From contig NZ_QKOE01000001.1 of the NCBI RefSeq assembly GCF_003226565.1, forward strand, positions 712,063 to 776,062: DNA of 64,000 nt, read 5' to 3'. The number at the start of each line of letters is the position of its first letter. The stretch's first letter is position 1. The notes under the pieces are model-generated. The model was given only the letters and a program-made list of their open reading frames with translations. It was not told the DNA's origin and did not search any database. Source of the DNA: Parazoarcus communis SWub3 = DSM 12120 (GTDB taxonomy: Bacteria; Pseudomonadota; Gammaproteobacteria; Burkholderiales; Rhodocyclaceae). The position numbers and the translations under genes were made by a program. Positions 1 through 15,900 of the stretch are shown in pieces.

Positions 1-697
1 TGCGCGGCGCACCGCGACGACCGCGACGGTTGTCGGCTTCAGGTTCGGCGGCAACCGGCTGCTCGTTACGACCGAGCATGTCACCCTTGTAGACCCACAC
101 CTTGATGCCAATGATCCCATAGGTGGTCTTCGCTTCCGAGACACCGTAATCGATGTTGGCACGGAGGGTGTGCAGCGGCACACGACCTTCGCGATACCAC
201 TCGGTCCGCGCGATTTCAGCACCATTCAGACGACCCGCACTCATGATCTTGATGCCCTGCGCGCCAAGACGCATGGCGTTCTGCATCGCACGCTTCATCG
301 CACGACGGAACATGATGCGCTTTTCGAGCTGTTGAGCGATCGAATCAGCAATCAGCTTGGCATCGATCTCGGGCTTGCGAACCTCTTCGATATTGACATG
401 CACCGGCACGCCAACAATCTTCTGCAGGTCACGCTTGAGCGCCTCGATGTCCTCGCCCTTCTTGCCAATCACAACGCCCGGACGTGCCGAGAACAGGGTG
501 ATGCGTGCATTCTTGGCCGGTCGCTCGATCACGACACGTGCGATCGAAGCATGCGCGAGGCGCTTCTTCAGATAATCACGAACCTTGAGATCCTCGTGCA
601 GCATCTTCGAGAAATCCTGGCTCGAGGCGTACCAACGGGAACCCCAATCACGCGTGACGGCGAGGCGGAATCCGGTGGGATGAATTTTCTGACCCAT
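1..697 (-). CDS. rpsC: 30S ribosomal protein S3 (partial, C-terminus outside window)
   Basis: Small-subunit protein S3, which lines the mRNA entry channel of the 30S head. About 232 residues are visible from the start [18 protein letters not shown] at 697, through the KH domain ([13 protein letters not shown]) to a basic, glycine-rich tail ([10 protein letters not shown]). The stop codon lies beyond the left edge. The start codon is 10 bp from the rplV stop, as expected inside the S10 operon. Identity is certain; only the extreme C-terminus is missing. Confidence 0.97.
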   Translation of the reverse strand, partial: MGQKIHPTGFRLAVTRDWGSRWYASSQDFSKMLHEDLKVRDYLKKRLAHASIARVVIERPAKNARITLFSARPGVVIGKKGEDIEALKRDLQKIVGVPVHVNIEEVRKPEIDAKLIADSIAQQLEKRIMFRRAMKRAMQNAMRLGAQGIKIMSAGRLNGAEIARTEWYREGRVPLHTLRANIDYGVSEAKTTYGIIGIKVWVYKGDMLGRNEQPVAAEPEADNRRGRRGAPR

Positions 698-707
698 ATG
701 TACTCCC

Positions 708-1037
708 TTACTCGCCGACGGTCACGTAGATGTGGCAGGTGGGCTTGGAAATGCGATTTCCACGGCCCTTCGCACGTGCGGTGAAACGCTTCAGCGTGGT
801 GCCTTGCTCCACATGAATCGTCTTGATCTTCAGCGCATCGATGTCAGCACCGTCATTGTGCTCGGCATTGGCGATAGCAGACTCAACGACCTTACGGATG
901 ATCTCTGCGCCTTTCTTCGGCGAGAAAGTCAGGACATTCAGGGCCTGGGCGACCGGCTTGCCGCGCACCAGGTCAGCCACGAGACGACCCTTCTGTGCCG
1001 ACAGGCGAACGCCACGGAGAATAGCTTTGGTTTCCAT
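708..1037 (-). CDS. rplV: 50S ribosomal protein L22
   Basis: Large-subunit protein L22, whose beta-hairpin lines the peptide exit tunnel. The 109-residue product has the usual length and starts [17 protein letters not shown]. The conserved hairpin and C-terminal stretch ([16 protein letters not shown]) are intact, with no insertion of the kind linked to macrolide resistance. It lies between rpsS and rpsC in the standard S10 order and is translated from the same minus-strand operon. Confidence 0.98.
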   Translation of the reverse strand: METKAILRGVRLSAQKGRLVADLVRGKPVAQALNVLTFSPKKGAEIIRKVVESAIANAEHNDGADIDALKIKTIHVEQGTTLKRFTARAKGRGNRISKPTCHIYVTVGE

Positions 1038-1042
1038 GTCGC

Positions 1043-1318
1043 TTACCTCTTCGCCTTCTTGCTGGCTGCGTGACCCTTGAAGGTACGCGTCAGCGCAAAC
1101 TCGCCCAGCTTGTGACCGACCATATTCTCGGACACATAGACCGGAATATGCTGCCGACCATTGTGGACCGCGATGGTGAGACCGACGAAGTCAGGCAGTA
1201 CGGTGGAACGACGCGACCAGGTCTTGATCGGACGCTTGTCGTTGCTCGCCCGCGCGGCGTCGACCTTCTTCAGAAGGTGAGCGTCGATGAACGGGCCTTT
1301 CTTGATAGAACGTGCCAT
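1043..1318 (-). CDS. rpsS: 30S ribosomal protein S19
   Basis: Small-subunit head protein S19, which contacts S13 and the A-site finger. The 91-residue product starts [18 protein letters not shown], the classic S19 opening, and keeps the [16 protein letters not shown] core with a lysine-rich end. It is 5 bp from rplV and 10 bp from rplB, consistent with tight translational coupling in the S10 operon. Confidence 0.98.
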   Translation of the reverse strand: MARSIKKGPFIDAHLLKKVDAARASNDKRPIKTWSRRSTVLPDFVGLTIAVHNGRQHIPVYVSENMVGHKLGEFALTRTFKGHAASKKAKR

Positions 1319-1328
1319 CTGTTACCCC

Positions 1329-2156
1329 TTAACGCTTATGACGACGCTGCACGATCATGTTATCGGTCCGCTTGTTACTGCGGGTACGATAACCCTTGGC
1401 AGGCGTGCCCCACGGGCTGACCGCTACACGGCCTTCGCCGGTACGACCCTCACCACCACCATGCGGGTGGTCAACCGGGTTCATCGCGGTGCCACGCACC
1501 GTCGGGCGAATACCGCGCCAACGGTTTGCGCCGGCCTTGCCGATCTTGCGCAGACTGTGCTCTTCGTTGCCGACTTCACCGATCGTGGCGCGACATTCGA
1601 CGTGAACACGACGGATCTCACCGGAACGCAGACGCAGCTGAGCGTACGAACCTTCACGAGCCAGCAGCTGAACCGAGGTCCCCGCTGCGCGGGCGAGCTG
1701 AGCACCCTTGCCAGGCATCATCTCGACGCAGTGAATGGTCGAGCCCACCGGAATATTGCGGATCGGCAATGCATTGCCCGGCTTGATCGGCGCTTCCACG
1801 CCCGAAACAATGGCCTGTCCCACCACAACGCCGCGGGGCGCAATGATGTAGCGACGCTCGCCGTCTGCATAGCACAGCAGTGCGATATTGGCGGAACGGT
1901 TCGGGTCATACTCGATGCGCTCAACCTTCGCAACGACACCGTCCTTGTTGCGACGGAAATCGATGACGCGGTAGTGCATCTTGTGACCACCGCCCTGGTG
2001 ACGCACAGTGATGCGGCCCGAGTTGTTACGACCAGCCTTGCTGGTCTTCTTCTCGATCAAACCGTCAAAGGGACGACCCTTGTACAGATCGGGATTCACC
2101 ACCTTGACCATCGCACGACGGCCGGCGGAGGTAGGCTTGAGTTTTACCAGTGCCAT
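1329..2156 (-). CDS. rplB: 50S ribosomal protein L2
   Basis: L2 is a primary 23S rRNA-binding protein needed for subunit association and for shaping the peptidyl-transferase centre. The 275-residue product has the N-terminal OB-like domain, the SH3-like domain, and the conserved [18 protein letters not shown] segment near the C-terminus, whose histidines are critical in this family. The length matches the usual 273-276 residues. The start is 6 bp from the rplW stop. Confidence 0.98.
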   Translation of the reverse strand: MALVKLKPTSAGRRAMVKVVNPDLYKGRPFDGLIEKKTSKAGRNNSGRITVRHQGGGHKMHYRVIDFRRNKDGVVAKVERIEYDPNRSANIALLCYADGERRYIIAPRGVVVGQAIVSGVEAPIKPGNALPIRNIPVGSTIHCVEMMPGKGAQLARAAGTSVQLLAREGSYAQLRLRSGEIRRVHVECRATIGEVGNEEHSLRKIGKAGANRWRGIRPTVRGTAMNPVDHPHGGGEGRTGEGRVAVSPWGTPAKGYRTRSNKRTDNMIVQRRHKR

Positions 2157-2162
2157 GATTGA

Positions 2163-2468
2163 TTACTCCCCAGCCACAAAGTTGATTTCCTGGCCGGGCT
2201 TGAGGCAAACGAAGGCCTTCTTCCAGTCCTTGCGGCGACCGATGGTACGACCCACGCGCTTGACCTTGCCCTTGACGTTCAGAACCTGCACCGACTCGAC
2301 CTGAACCTTGAACAGCAGCTCAACAGCCGCCTTCACTTCAGGCTTGGTCGCATCGGAGGCAACCCTGAAAACCACCTGCTCGTTCTTCTCGGCAACATAG
2401 GTTGCCTTTTCGGAGATCTGCGGGGCGAGCAGCACCTGCAGCAGACGTTCCTGGCTAATAGCGCTCAT
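2163..2468 (-). CDS. rplW: 50S ribosomal protein L23
   Basis: L23 sits at the polypeptide exit and docks trigger factor and SRP. I place the start at ATG 2468 ([20 protein letters not shown], 101 residues). This ATG overlaps the rplD stop in an ATGA arrangement and has a GAGGAA ribosome-binding site 8 bases upstream. A GTG two codons further upstream also gives an open frame but has worse spacing. The rRNA-binding C-terminal part ([15 protein letters not shown]) is intact. Confidence 0.96.
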   Translation of the reverse strand: MSAISQERLLQVLLAPQISEKATYVAEKNEQVVFRVASDATKPEVKAAVELLFKVQVESVQVLNVKGKVKRVGRTIGRRKDWKKAFVCLKPGQEINFVAGE

Positions 2469-3085
2469 TGCCACGCTTCCTCCATCTTGGCCAGCGCACC
2501 CTTGGTGACCAGCACCTTCGGGAAACGCACCAGCGACACCGGATCAGCTTCGTTGACGTCGAGCACCAGCACCTCATTGAGGTTGCGCGAGGACAAGAAC
2601 AGGTTCTCGTCAATGCCATCGGTAATCAACAGCACGGAATCCAGCCCCATACCCTTGAGCTTCTGCACCAGCATGCGAGTCTTCGGCGCCTCGACGCTGA
2701 AGTCTTCAACAACCGCCAGACGATCTTCACGAGCCAGCTGCGACAGAATCGACGCAACACCTGCGCGGTACATCTTGCGATTGACCTTCTGCGAGAAGTT
2801 CTCGTCGGGCTTGTTCGGGAAGATCTTGCCGCCGCCACGCCAGATCGGCGAGGACGCCATACCGGCACGAGCATTACCCGTACCCTTCTGACGGAACGGC
2901 TTACGGGTCGACTTGGCGATTTCCGAGCGACCCTTCTGCGCACGATTACCCGAACGTGCATTCGCCAGATAGGCGACCACGATCTGATGAATCAGCGCTT
3001 CGTTGTATTCGCGACCAAACAGCACATCAGACGCTTGCAGCGTGGATGCAGCCTGGCCCTGCTCGTTCAAGAGTTTCAGTTCCAT
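2465..3085 (-). CDS. rplD: 50S ribosomal protein L4
   Basis: L4 binds 23S rRNA, with a loop reaching the exit tunnel, and in enterobacteria also represses its own S10 operon. The 206-residue product starts [14 protein letters not shown]. An in-frame extension of 24 codons upstream (to 3157) has no L4 character and is rejected. The tunnel loop ([20 protein letters not shown]) is intact. The stop overlaps the rplW start by 4 bases. Confidence 0.97.
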   Translation of the reverse strand: MELKLLNEQGQAASTLQASDVLFGREYNEALIHQIVVAYLANARSGNRAQKGRSEIAKSTRKPFRQKGTGNARAGMASSPIWRGGGKIFPNKPDENFSQKVNRKMYRAGVASILSQLAREDRLAVVEDFSVEAPKTRMLVQKLKGMGLDSVLLITDGIDENLFLSSRNLNEVLVLDVNEADPVSLVRFPKVLVTKGALAKMEEAWQ

Positions 3086-3098
3086 TGCGTATCGCCCC

Positions 3099-3737
3099 TC
3101 AAGCCTTGACCGCAGGACTGACGACCACGTCGCCGCCCTTCGAGCCCGGCACAGCACCCTTGATCAAAAGCAGCTGACGCTCGACATCAACGCGAACCAC
3201 TTCCAGACCCTGAGTCGTGCGCTGAACATTGCCGTACTGACCAGCCATGCGCTTACCGGGAAACACGCGACCGGGATCCTGCGCCATACCGATAGAACCA
3301 GGCGCATTGTGCGACACGGAGTTACCGTGCGACGCCCGGTTCGACGCGAAATTGTGACGCTTCTGGACACCCGAGAAACCCTTACCGATGGTGACACCGG
3401 TAACGTCAACCTTCTGACCAACGGCGAACAGGTCCGCGCCAACGACATCACCCGCCTTCATTTCGGCAAGCTTGTCGGCTTCAACACGGAATTCGCGAAG
3501 GATACGGCAAGGCTCAACACCCGCCTTGGCCAGATGACCTGCGAGGGACTTCACGACGCGACTGGCGCGACGCTTACCAACTGCAACCTGAACCGCGGCA
3601 TAGCCGTCGGTTTCAGGCGTCTTGATCTGGGACACGCGATTGTCGGACACGTCAAGCACAGTCACCGGAATGGTCCTGCCATCCTCGGCGAAAATGCGAG
3701 TCATGCCGACCTTGCGCCCTACAAGGCCTAGACTCAT
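3099..3737 (-). CDS. rplC: 50S ribosomal protein L3
   Basis: L3 is an early assembly protein near the peptidyl-transferase centre. The start chosen is ATG 3737 ([20 protein letters not shown]), preceded by AGGAG about 7 bases upstream. The 22-codon open extension above it is not conserved in character. The product is 212 residues with the typical long central extension ([18 protein letters not shown]). A 114-bp gap separates it from rpsJ and holds a palindrome with a TATAAT in its loop, so rplC may have its own promoter. Confidence 0.97.
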   Translation of the reverse strand: MSLGLVGRKVGMTRIFAEDGRTIPVTVLDVSDNRVSQIKTPETDGYAAVQVAVGKRRASRVVKSLAGHLAKAGVEPCRILREFRVEADKLAEMKAGDVVGADLFAVGQKVDVTGVTIGKGFSGVQKRHNFASNRASHGNSVSHNAPGSIGMAQDPGRVFPGKRMAGQYGNVQRTTQGLEVVRVDVERQLLLIKGAVPGSKGGDVVVSPAVKA

Positions 3738-3804
3738 GTTTTTCTCCTGATTCCCGGTTTCGATTGACCGGGGGTCGAACAAATAAATTGCACCAAAAGG
3801 CACA

Positions 3805-3826
3805 AGGGCCGGATTATACCGGCCCT
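3805..3826 (-). promoter_or_regulatory. Palindrome with TATAAT loop between rpsJ and rplC
   Basis: An 8-bp perfect inverted repeat (AGGGCCGG / CCGGCCCT) encloses a six-base loop that reads exactly TATAAT on the minus strand. A weak TTGCAT lies 18 bp upstream as a possible -35. The site is 68 bp before the rplC start. It could be a promoter within an operator-like palindrome, or a transcript hairpin after rpsJ (followed by TGTGCCTTTT). Which one cannot be decided from sequence. Confidence 0.45.
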
Positions 3827-3851
3827 ATCGAAAGAAATGCAAGCAATCCGA

Positions 3852-4163
3852 TTACTGCAGCTTGATTTCCACATCCACACCCGCCGGAAGATCCAGCTTC
3901 ATCAATGCATCAACCGTCTTGTCGGTCGGATCAATGATATCCATCAGACGCTGGTGAGTACGAATCTCCATCTGATCACGCGACGCCTTGTTGACGTGCG
4001 GCGACCGCAGCAGATCGAAACGCTCGATGCGGGTCGGCAGCGGCACGGGACCACGAACGACAGCACCGGTACGCTTGGCGGTATCAACGATCTCGAGCGC
4101 GGACTGATCGATCAGACGGTAGTCGAAGGCTTTCAGACGAATACGGATTTTCTGGCTTTGCAT
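3852..4163 (-). CDS. rpsJ: 30S ribosomal protein S10 / NusE
   Basis: S10 is a 30S head protein that also acts as NusE in transcription antitermination. The true start is ATG 4163 ([19 protein letters not shown]); 12 upstream open codons are discarded. The 103-residue length is standard. The conserved elongated loop ([20 protein letters not shown]) is present. It is the first gene of the S10 group and lies 57 bp after tuf1, with a terminator-like hairpin in that gap. Confidence 0.98.
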   Translation of the reverse strand: MQSQKIRIRLKAFDYRLIDQSALEIVDTAKRTGAVVRGPVPLPTRIERFDLLRSPHVNKASRDQMEIRTHQRLMDIIDPTDKTVDALMKLDLPAGVDVEIKLQ

Positions 4164-4186
4164 GATAGTTCCCAAAGAGCGAAAGA

Positions 4187-4209
4187 GCGGAGCCCGCAAA
4201 GGGCCCCGC
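4187..4209 (-). terminator. Attenuator-like hairpin between tuf1 and rpsJ
   Basis: On the minus strand, GCGGGGCCC and GGGCTCCGC form a 9-bp stem (one G-T pair) around a 5-base loop. A pyrimidine-rich but interrupted tract follows (TCTTTCGCTCTTT). It sits directly after the tuf stop and about 24 bases before the rpsJ start, so it would act as a partial terminator at most. Confidence 0.45.
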
Positions 4210-4219
4210 GAAAACGATG

Positions 4220-5410
<1,191 letters not shown>

Positions 5411-5437
5411 TCCTAAATCCTCGCTTCAGATCGTTGA

Positions 5438-7534
5438 TTACTTGCGATTGTTGATCACTGCTTCGGCAACGCTCTTGGGCGCTTCCGAATAATGCTTGAA
5501 TTCCATCGAGTAGGTCGCACGACCCTGGGTCAGCGAGCGCAGCTGGGTTGCGTAGCCAAACATCTCGGCCAGCGGCACTTCAGCCTTGATCTCCTTCATG
5601 CCGCCCGGGATGTCATCCATACCCTGGACAATGCCACGACGACCGGAAAGATCGCCCATGACGTTACCCATGTAGTCTTCCGGCGTTTCAACGACAACCG
5701 CCATCATCGGCTCAAGCAGCACAGGATTGGCCTTGCGCATCGCGTCCTTGAACGCCATGGAAGCCGCCATCTTGAATGCGTTTTCGTTCGAGTCGACATC
5801 GTGATACGAACCGTCGAACAAGGTGACCTTCACATCAACCACAGGGAACCCAGCCAGCACGCCATTCGGCAACGTATCCTGCAGGCCCTTGTCCACCGCC
5901 GGAATGTACTCGCGCGGAACCACACCGCCCTTGATCGCATCGACGAACTCATAACCCTTGCCGGTCTCGTTCGGCTCAAGCTTGATCCAGACGTGACCGT
6001 ATTGACCACGACCACCGGACTGCTTGACGAACTTGCCTTCCTGCTCGACCGCCTTGCGGATCGCTTCGCGGTAAGCCACCTGCGGAGCGCCCACGTTCGC
6101 TTCGACGTTGAACTCGCGCTTCATACGATCGACGATGATCTCGAGGTGCAGCTCACCCATACCCGAGATGATGGTCTGACCAGACTCCTCATCGGTACGC
6201 ACGCGGAACGACGGATCCTCTGCCGCCAGACGACCAAGCGCGATACCCATCTTTTCCTGGTCGCCCTTGGTCTTCGGTTCAACCGCAACGTGAATCACGG
6301 GCTCGGGGAAGACCATGCGCTCAAGCACGATCGGGGCACTGGGGTCACACAAGGTTTCACCAGTGGTCACTTCCTTCAAGCCAACACACGCAGCGATGTC
6401 ACCCGCCAGAACTTCCTTGATCTCTTCGCGCTCGTTGGCATGCATCTGAAGGATACGACCGATACGTTCCTTCTTGCCCTTGACCGAGTTCAGTACCGTT
6501 TCACCGGAATTCAGAACGCCGGAGTAAACACGCACGAAAGTCAGCTGACCAACAAACGGATCGGTCATCAGCTTGAATGCCAGCGCAGCGAATTTTTCGC
6601 CATCATCCGCACGACGCGAAGTCTCCTTCTCATCGTCATCGGTACCCACAACCGGCGGGATATCCACAGGAGAAGGAAGGAACTCGATGACAGCATCGAG
6701 CATGCGCTGAACACCCTTGTTCTTGAATGCAGTACCGCACAGCATCGGCTGAATCTCGCATGCCAGCGTACGCTGACGCAGACCCGCCTTGATCTTCTCT
6801 TCCGACAACTCGCCGTTCTCGAGATACTCGTTCATCAGGTCTTCGTTGGCTTCTGCAGCCGCCTCGACCATCTGCTCACGCCATTCATTGGCGGTATCAA
6901 CCAGATCGGCAGGGATGTCGCGATAGTCGAACTTCATACCCTGGGATGCTTCATCCCAGATGATCGCCTTCATCTTGATCAGATCCACGACACCGGCAAA
7001 GGTATCTTCGGCGCCAATAGGAATCACGATCGGCACCGGGCTCGCCTTCAGGCGAACCTTCATCTGTTCAACAACCTTGAAGAAGTTGGCACCCGAACGG
7101 TCCATCTTGTTCACGAAGGCAAGACGCGGCACCTTGTACTTGGTCGCCTGACGCCAAACGGTCTCGGACTGAGGCTGCACACCACCCACCGCGCAGTAGA
7201 CCATGCAGGCACCATCAAGCACACGCATCGAACGCTCGACTTCAATGGTGAAGTCGACGTGTCCCGGCGTATCGATGATGTTGAAACGGTGCTCGGGGAA
7301 GTTCATCTCCATCCCCTTCCAGAAGCACGTGGTTGCAGCGGAGGTAATCGTGATCCCGCGCTCCTGCTCCTGCGCCATCCAGTCCATGGTGGCTGCGCCA
7401 TCGTGAACTTCACCAATCTTGTGATTCACGCCGGTGTAAAAAAGGATACGCTCGGTCGTCGTCGTTTTGCCGGCGTCGATGTGAGCAGAAATACCGATAT
7501 TGCGGTAACGCTCAATAGGAGTCTTGCGAGCCAC
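5438..7534 (-). CDS. fusA: Elongation factor G
   Basis: EF-G is the GTPase that drives ribosomal translocation and, with RRF, recycling. The 698-residue product starts [20 protein letters not shown], with the P-loop [16 protein letters not shown] and NKMDR in the G domain, followed by domains II-V ending in the [13 protein letters not shown] region. Length is normal. A terminator-like hairpin precedes it (7599-7620), so expression may be set apart from rpsLG. Confidence 0.99.
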   Translation of the reverse strand: MARKTPIERYRNIGISAHIDAGKTTTTERILFYTGVNHKIGEVHDGAATMDWMAQEQERGITITSAATTCFWKGMEMNFPEHRFNIIDTPGHVDFTIEVERSMRVLDGACMVYCAVGGVQPQSETVWRQATKYKVPRLAFVNKMDRSGANFFKVVEQMKVRLKASPVPIVIPIGAEDTFAGVVDLIKMKAIIWDEASQGMKFDYRDIPADLVDTANEWREQMVEAAAEANEDLMNEYLENGELSEEKIKAGLRQRTLACEIQPMLCGTAFKNKGVQRMLDAVIEFLPSPVDIPPVVGTDDDEKETSRRADDGEKFAALAFKLMTDPFVGQLTFVRVYSGVLNSGETVLNSVKGKKERIGRILQMHANEREEIKEVLAGDIAACVGLKEVTTGETLCDPSAPIVLERMVFPEPVIHVAVEPKTKGDQEKMGIALGRLAAEDPSFRVRTDEESGQTIISGMGELHLEIIVDRMKREFNVEANVGAPQVAYREAIRKAVEQEGKFVKQSGGRGQYGHVWIKLEPNETGKGYEFVDAIKGGVVPREYIPAVDKGLQDTLPNGVLAGFPVVDVKVTLFDGSYHDVDSNENAFKMAASMAFKDAMRKANPVLLEPMMAVVVETPEDYMGNVMGDLSGRRGIVQGMDDIPGGMKEIKAEVPLAEMFGYATQLRSLTQGRATYSMEFKHYSEAPKSVAEAVINNRK

Positions 7535-7590
7535 GTTATACCTGCCTTGTGTTGGTCGCGCTCGTGGCGCGATGAACCGTTCGTTTCGTT

Positions 7591-7620
7591 AAAAACAATC
7601 GAGCCCTTCACAGGGCTCGA
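7591..7620 (-). terminator. Intrinsic terminator/attenuator between rpsG and fusA
   Basis: Minus strand: TCGAGCCCT - GTGA - AGGGCTCGA, a perfect 9-bp stem with a 4-base loop, followed by TTGTTTTT. It starts about 20 bases after the rpsG stop and ends 57 bases before the fusA start. By form it is an intrinsic terminator. Since fusA is essential and no strong promoter is obvious between the two, partial read-through is likely. Confidence 0.7.
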
Positions 7621-7640
7621 ATTACCGCTACCAATCAGGA

Positions 7641-8111
7641 TCAGAAGCGGTAGTGAGAGAAGGCCTTGTTGGCTTCAGCCATACGGTGCACTTCTTCACG
7701 CTTCTTCATCGCCGAGCCACGACCTTCAGCCGCCTCGAGCAACTCACCGGCAAGGCGCTGAGCCATCGACTTCTCGGCACGCTTGCGAGCCGCTTCACGC
7801 AACCAGCGCATCGACAGCGCCATACGGCGGGAAGGACGAACTTCGACCGGAACCTGATAGTTTGCGCCACCAACACGACGGCTCTTGACTTCGACCACCG
7901 GCTTGACATTCGCCACTGCCGACGCGAAGACCTCCAGCGGATCCTTGCCGGCCTTGGTGGTGATGTGATCAAAGGCACCATAGACGATGCGTTCAGCAAC
8001 CGACTTCTTGCCGGACTGCATGATCACGTTGATGAACTTGGAGACATCCTGCGAAGCGAACTTCGGATCCGGCAGGATTTCACGTTTGGGTACTTCACGA
8101 CGACGCGGCAT
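7641..8111 (-). CDS. rpsG: 30S ribosomal protein S7
   Basis: S7 nucleates assembly of the 30S head and, in enterobacteria, feeds back on str-operon translation. The 156-residue product starts [18 protein letters not shown] and keeps the conserved [16 protein letters not shown] segment and the [14 protein letters not shown] tail. It follows rpsL by 33 bp and is followed by the 7591-7620 hairpin. Confidence 0.98.
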   Translation of the reverse strand: MPRRREVPKREILPDPKFASQDVSKFINVIMQSGKKSVAERIVYGAFDHITTKAGKDPLEVFASAVANVKPVVEVKSRRVGGANYQVPVEVRPSRRMALSMRWLREAARKRAEKSMAQRLAGELLEAAEGRGSAMKKREEVHRMAEANKAFSHYRF

Positions 8112-8144
8112 GACAACCTCTCGAAAATATTCTGGTGTCGACTA

Positions 8145-8522
8145 TCAGGCTTTCTTCGGACGCTTGGCGCCGTACTTCGAGCGCGACTGCTTCCGATCCT
8201 TGACACCCTGAAGATCGAGGGAGCCACGAACGATGTGGTAACGCACACCAGGCAAATCCTTTACCCGGCCGCCACGAATCAGGACCACAGAGTGCTCCTG
8301 AAGATTGTGACCTTCGCCGCCGATATAGGAAATGACCTCAAAACCGTTGGTCAGACGAACCTTGGCTACCTTACGCAGCGCCGAGTTCGGCTTCTTCGGA
8401 GTGGTCGTGTAAACACGAGTACAAACACCACGCTTTTGCGGGCAGGCCTCGAGCGCAGGCACCTTGCTCTTGGTCACTTCCAGCTGACGCGGCTTGCGAA
8501 CGAGCTGATTGATTGTTGGCAT
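8145..8522 (-). CDS. rpsL: 30S ribosomal protein S12
   Basis: S12 controls decoding accuracy at the A site. The start is ATG 8522 ([13 protein letters not shown]), giving 125 residues; the 31-codon open extension above it overlaps the terminator hairpin and is rejected. The two streptomycin-determining lysines are in wild-type contexts (TTPKKPNSA and GGRVKDLPG), which by established genetics predicts no target-site streptomycin resistance. It is the first gene of the str operon, 132 bp after rpoC. Confidence 0.98.
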   Translation of the reverse strand: MPTINQLVRKPRQLEVTKSKVPALEACPQKRGVCTRVYTTTPKKPNSALRKVAKVRLTNGFEVISYIGGEGHNLQEHSVVLIRGGRVKDLPGVRYHIVRGSLDLQGVKDRKQSRSKYGAKRPKKA

Positions 8523-8537
8523 AGCTTGAGAATTCCC

Positions 8538-8572
8538 AAAAAACCGAGGCAGCCCACCACGGGCCGCCTCGG
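8538..8572 (-). terminator. Terminator-shaped hairpin immediately upstream of rpsL
   Basis: Minus strand: CCGAGGCGGCCC - GTGGT - GGGCTGCCTCGG, a 12-bp stem with one G-T pair and a 5-base loop, followed by TTTTTT. The T tract ends only 15 bases before the rpsL start codon. It could terminate rpoBC transcripts, but the best rpsL promoter (8629-8658) lies upstream, so the str mRNA must also pass through it. It is therefore probably an attenuator. Confidence 0.8.
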
Positions 8573-8628
8573 GCGGTTTATTCCGGCTGCGACCGACTAC
8601 GATTGGTCGGTCCACAAAAAGAGGCCGG

Positions 8629-8654
8629 AGTTTAGTCCGAGACTACAAAAGAAG

Positions 8655-8658
<4 letters not shown>
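8629..8658 (-). promoter_or_regulatory. Predicted sigma-70 promoter for rpsL-rpsG-fusA-tuf, overlapping the rpoC stop
   Basis: TTGACT (8653-8658) and TAAACT (8629-8634) are separated by 18 bp. The TGA of TTGACT is the rpoC stop codon. Transcription would start near 8622 and give a leader of about 100 bases with two hairpins: GACCGAC/GTCGGTC (8591-8612) and the terminator-shaped one at 8538-8572. Confidence 0.6.
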
Positions 8659-12869
<4,211 letters not shown>

Positions 12870-12914
12870 GTATCACTCCATCCAGGGACTTGCGGATCGC
12901 GCAAAGTCGCCGGT

Positions 12915-15900
12915 TCAACCGCGGTCCAGATCGATGTCGATCGCCAGGGAACGAATTTCCTTCACCAGCACGTTGAAGGACTCCGGCATGCCGGAATCGA
13001 TCTTGTGCTCACCCTTCACGATGTTCTCGTACACCTTGGTCCGGCCGGTCACGTCATCGGACTTGACCGTCAGCATTTCCTGCAGGGTGTAGGCAGCGCC
13101 GTAGGCCTCAAGCGCCCACACTTCCATTTCACCGAAACGCTGACCACCGAACTGAGCCTTACCGCCCAACGGCTGCTGGGTCACCAGCGAGTACGGCCCT
13201 GTAGAACGTGCATGCATCTTGTCATCAACAAGGTGGTGCAGCTTGAGCACATGCTTGTAGCCTACGGTCACCTTACGCTCGAAGGCCTCGCCAGTACGAC
13301 CATCGAAAAGGGTCACCTGACCACCAACCGGCAGGCCGGCCAGTTCGAGCATCTTCTGGATTTCTTCTTCCTTGGCGCCATCGAACACCGGGGTGGCGAA
13401 GGGCACGCCCTTGACCAGATTCCTCGCCAGCTCGACCACATCACCGTCGTCCAGCTGATCGATATCTTCCGGCTTGCCGCTGCCGTTGTAGATCTCCTCG
13501 ATGAAACCACGGATCTCCGCTGCGGCGGCGTTTGCGCGCAACATGTTGTCGATCTTCTGACCCAGGCCCTTTGCTGCCCAGCCCAGGTGGGTTTCAAGAA
13601 TCTGGCCGATGTTCATCCGTGACGGCACGCCGAGCGGATTCAGCACGATGTCGACCGGAGTACCGTTGGCCATGTAAGGCATGTCTTCAACCGGAACGAT
13701 CTTCGATACCACACCCTTGTTACCGTGGCGGCCGGCCATCTTGTCGCCCGGTTGCAGACGACGCTTGACGGCAAGGTACACCTTGACCATCTTCTGCACA
13801 CCCGGCGGCAGTTCGTCGCCCTGCGTCAGCTTGCGCTTCTTGATCTCGAACGCCTGATCGAAATCCTTGCGGGTATTCTCAAGACCCTCACGGATCGCCT
13901 CAAGCTGGATCGCCAGGTTCTCGTCTGCCAGACGAATGTCGAACCAGTGATAGTTCTCCAGCGTCTCCAGGTACTCCACGGTGATCTCGGCGCCCTTGGC
14001 AAGCTTCTTCGGGCCGCCATTGGCCTTCTGACCAACGATCATGCGCTGCATACGGGCGAATGCATCACGCTCGACGATACGCATCTGGTCTGCCAGATCG
14101 GTCTTGAACGAGCGCAACTGGTCATCGATGATCGACTGCGCACGCTTGTCCCGTTCGATGCCTTCGCGGGTAAATACCTGCACGTCGATGACGGTACCGG
14201 TCATGCCTGACGGCACGCGCAAGGAGGTGTCCTTCACATCGGACGCCTTCTCGCCAAAAATCGCGCGCAGCAGCTTTTCTTCCGGAGTCAGCTGGGTTTC
14301 ACCCTTCGGTGTGACCTTGCCGACCAGCACATCGCCGGCCTCGACTTCGGCACCAATATAAACAATGCCCGACTCATCCAGACGACCCAGTTGCGCTTCA
14401 CCCAGCGACGCGATATCGCGAGTGATTTCCTCTGGTCCGAGCTTGGTATCACGCGCGACAACGGTCAGTTCCTCGACGTGGATCGAGGTGAAACGGTCGT
14501 CCGCGACCACGCGTTCAGAGATCAGGATCGAGTCTTCGAAGTTGTAGCCGTTCCAGGGCATGAACGCGACCAGCATGTTCTGCCCAAGCGCAAGCTCGCC
14601 GAGGTCAGTGGATGCGCCGTCAGCGATCACGTCGCCACGGGCAATCTTGTCACCCACCTTGACCACCGGCCGCTGGTTGATGTTGGTATTCTGGTTGGAC
14701 CGGGTGTACTTGATCATGTTGTAGATGTCGACACCGACGTCACCCGCCTGTGCTTCATCATCATTTACCCGAATCACGATACGCTGTGCATCGACATAAT
14801 CGACGATACCGCCACGCGTGGCTTGCACGGCCGTTCCCGAGTCCACCGCCACGGTACGCTCGATACCGGTACCGACCAGCGGCTTCTCCGGACGCAGGCA
14901 AGGCACCGCCTGACGCTGCATGTTCGCACCCATCAATGCACGGTTCGCGTCGTCGTGTTCGAGGAACGGAATCAGCGAAGCGGCAACCGACACGATCTGA
15001 CCAGGCGCCACGTCCATGTATTGGACCTGATCAGCGGTGACCAGCGCGAATTCGCCCTTGTGACGGCAGGACACCAGGTCACCCACCAAGGCACCCTCTG
15101 CATCGACTTCGGCATTGGCCTGTGCGATGACGTACTGCCCTTCTTCAATCGCGGACAGATAGTCGATCTGATCCGTGACCTTGCTGTCGATCACCTTACG
15201 GTAAGGCGTCTCGAGGAAACCATGACGATTGGTACGGGCGTAAACTGCAAGCGAGTTGATCAGACCGATGTTCGGACCTTCCGGGGTCTCGATCGGGCAT
15301 ACACGACCGTAGTGCGTCGGATGAACGTCGCGAACCTCGAAGCCCGCACGTTCACGCGTCAGACCGCCTGGCCCCAGCGCAGAGACACGACGCTTGTGGG
15401 TGATTTCGGACAGCGGATTGGTCTGGTCCATGAACTGCGACAGCTGACTGGAACCAAAGAATTCCTTGATCGCCGCAGAAATGGGCTTGGCGTTGATCAG
15501 ATCGTGTGGCATCAGGTTGTCCGACTCGGCCTGTGACAAACGCTCCTTGACTGCACGCTCGACACGCACCAGACCGGCGCGGAACTGATTCTCCGCCAGT
15601 TCGCCAACCGAACGCACACGACGGTTACCGAGGTGATCGATATCGTCAATCTCGCCACGTCCGTTGCGCAACTCAACCAGCACGCCAACAACCGCCAGGA
15701 TGTCCTCATTGGACAAGACGCCGGCACCTTCTTCACCCCGTGGGCCAACTGCATCATAGAAACGCTTGAGCCAGTCCGGCGTACGCTCGTCGATCTTTTC
15801 CGGGTATGCACGACGATTGAACTTCATGCGACCGACGGTGGACAGGTCGTAGCGCTCCTCGGCGTAGAACAAGCCCTGGAACAAGGCCTCTACTGCATCC

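Noticed and set aside
2469..2474. GTG start for rplW two codons upstream
   Set aside because: The ATG at 2468 has better Shine-Dalgarno spacing and the usual ATGA overlap with rplD.
5492..7888. 798-codon plus-strand frame opposite fusA and rpsG
   Set aside because: Spans two unambiguous genes on the other strand, has low-complexity shadow composition and lacks a plausible ribosome-binding site.
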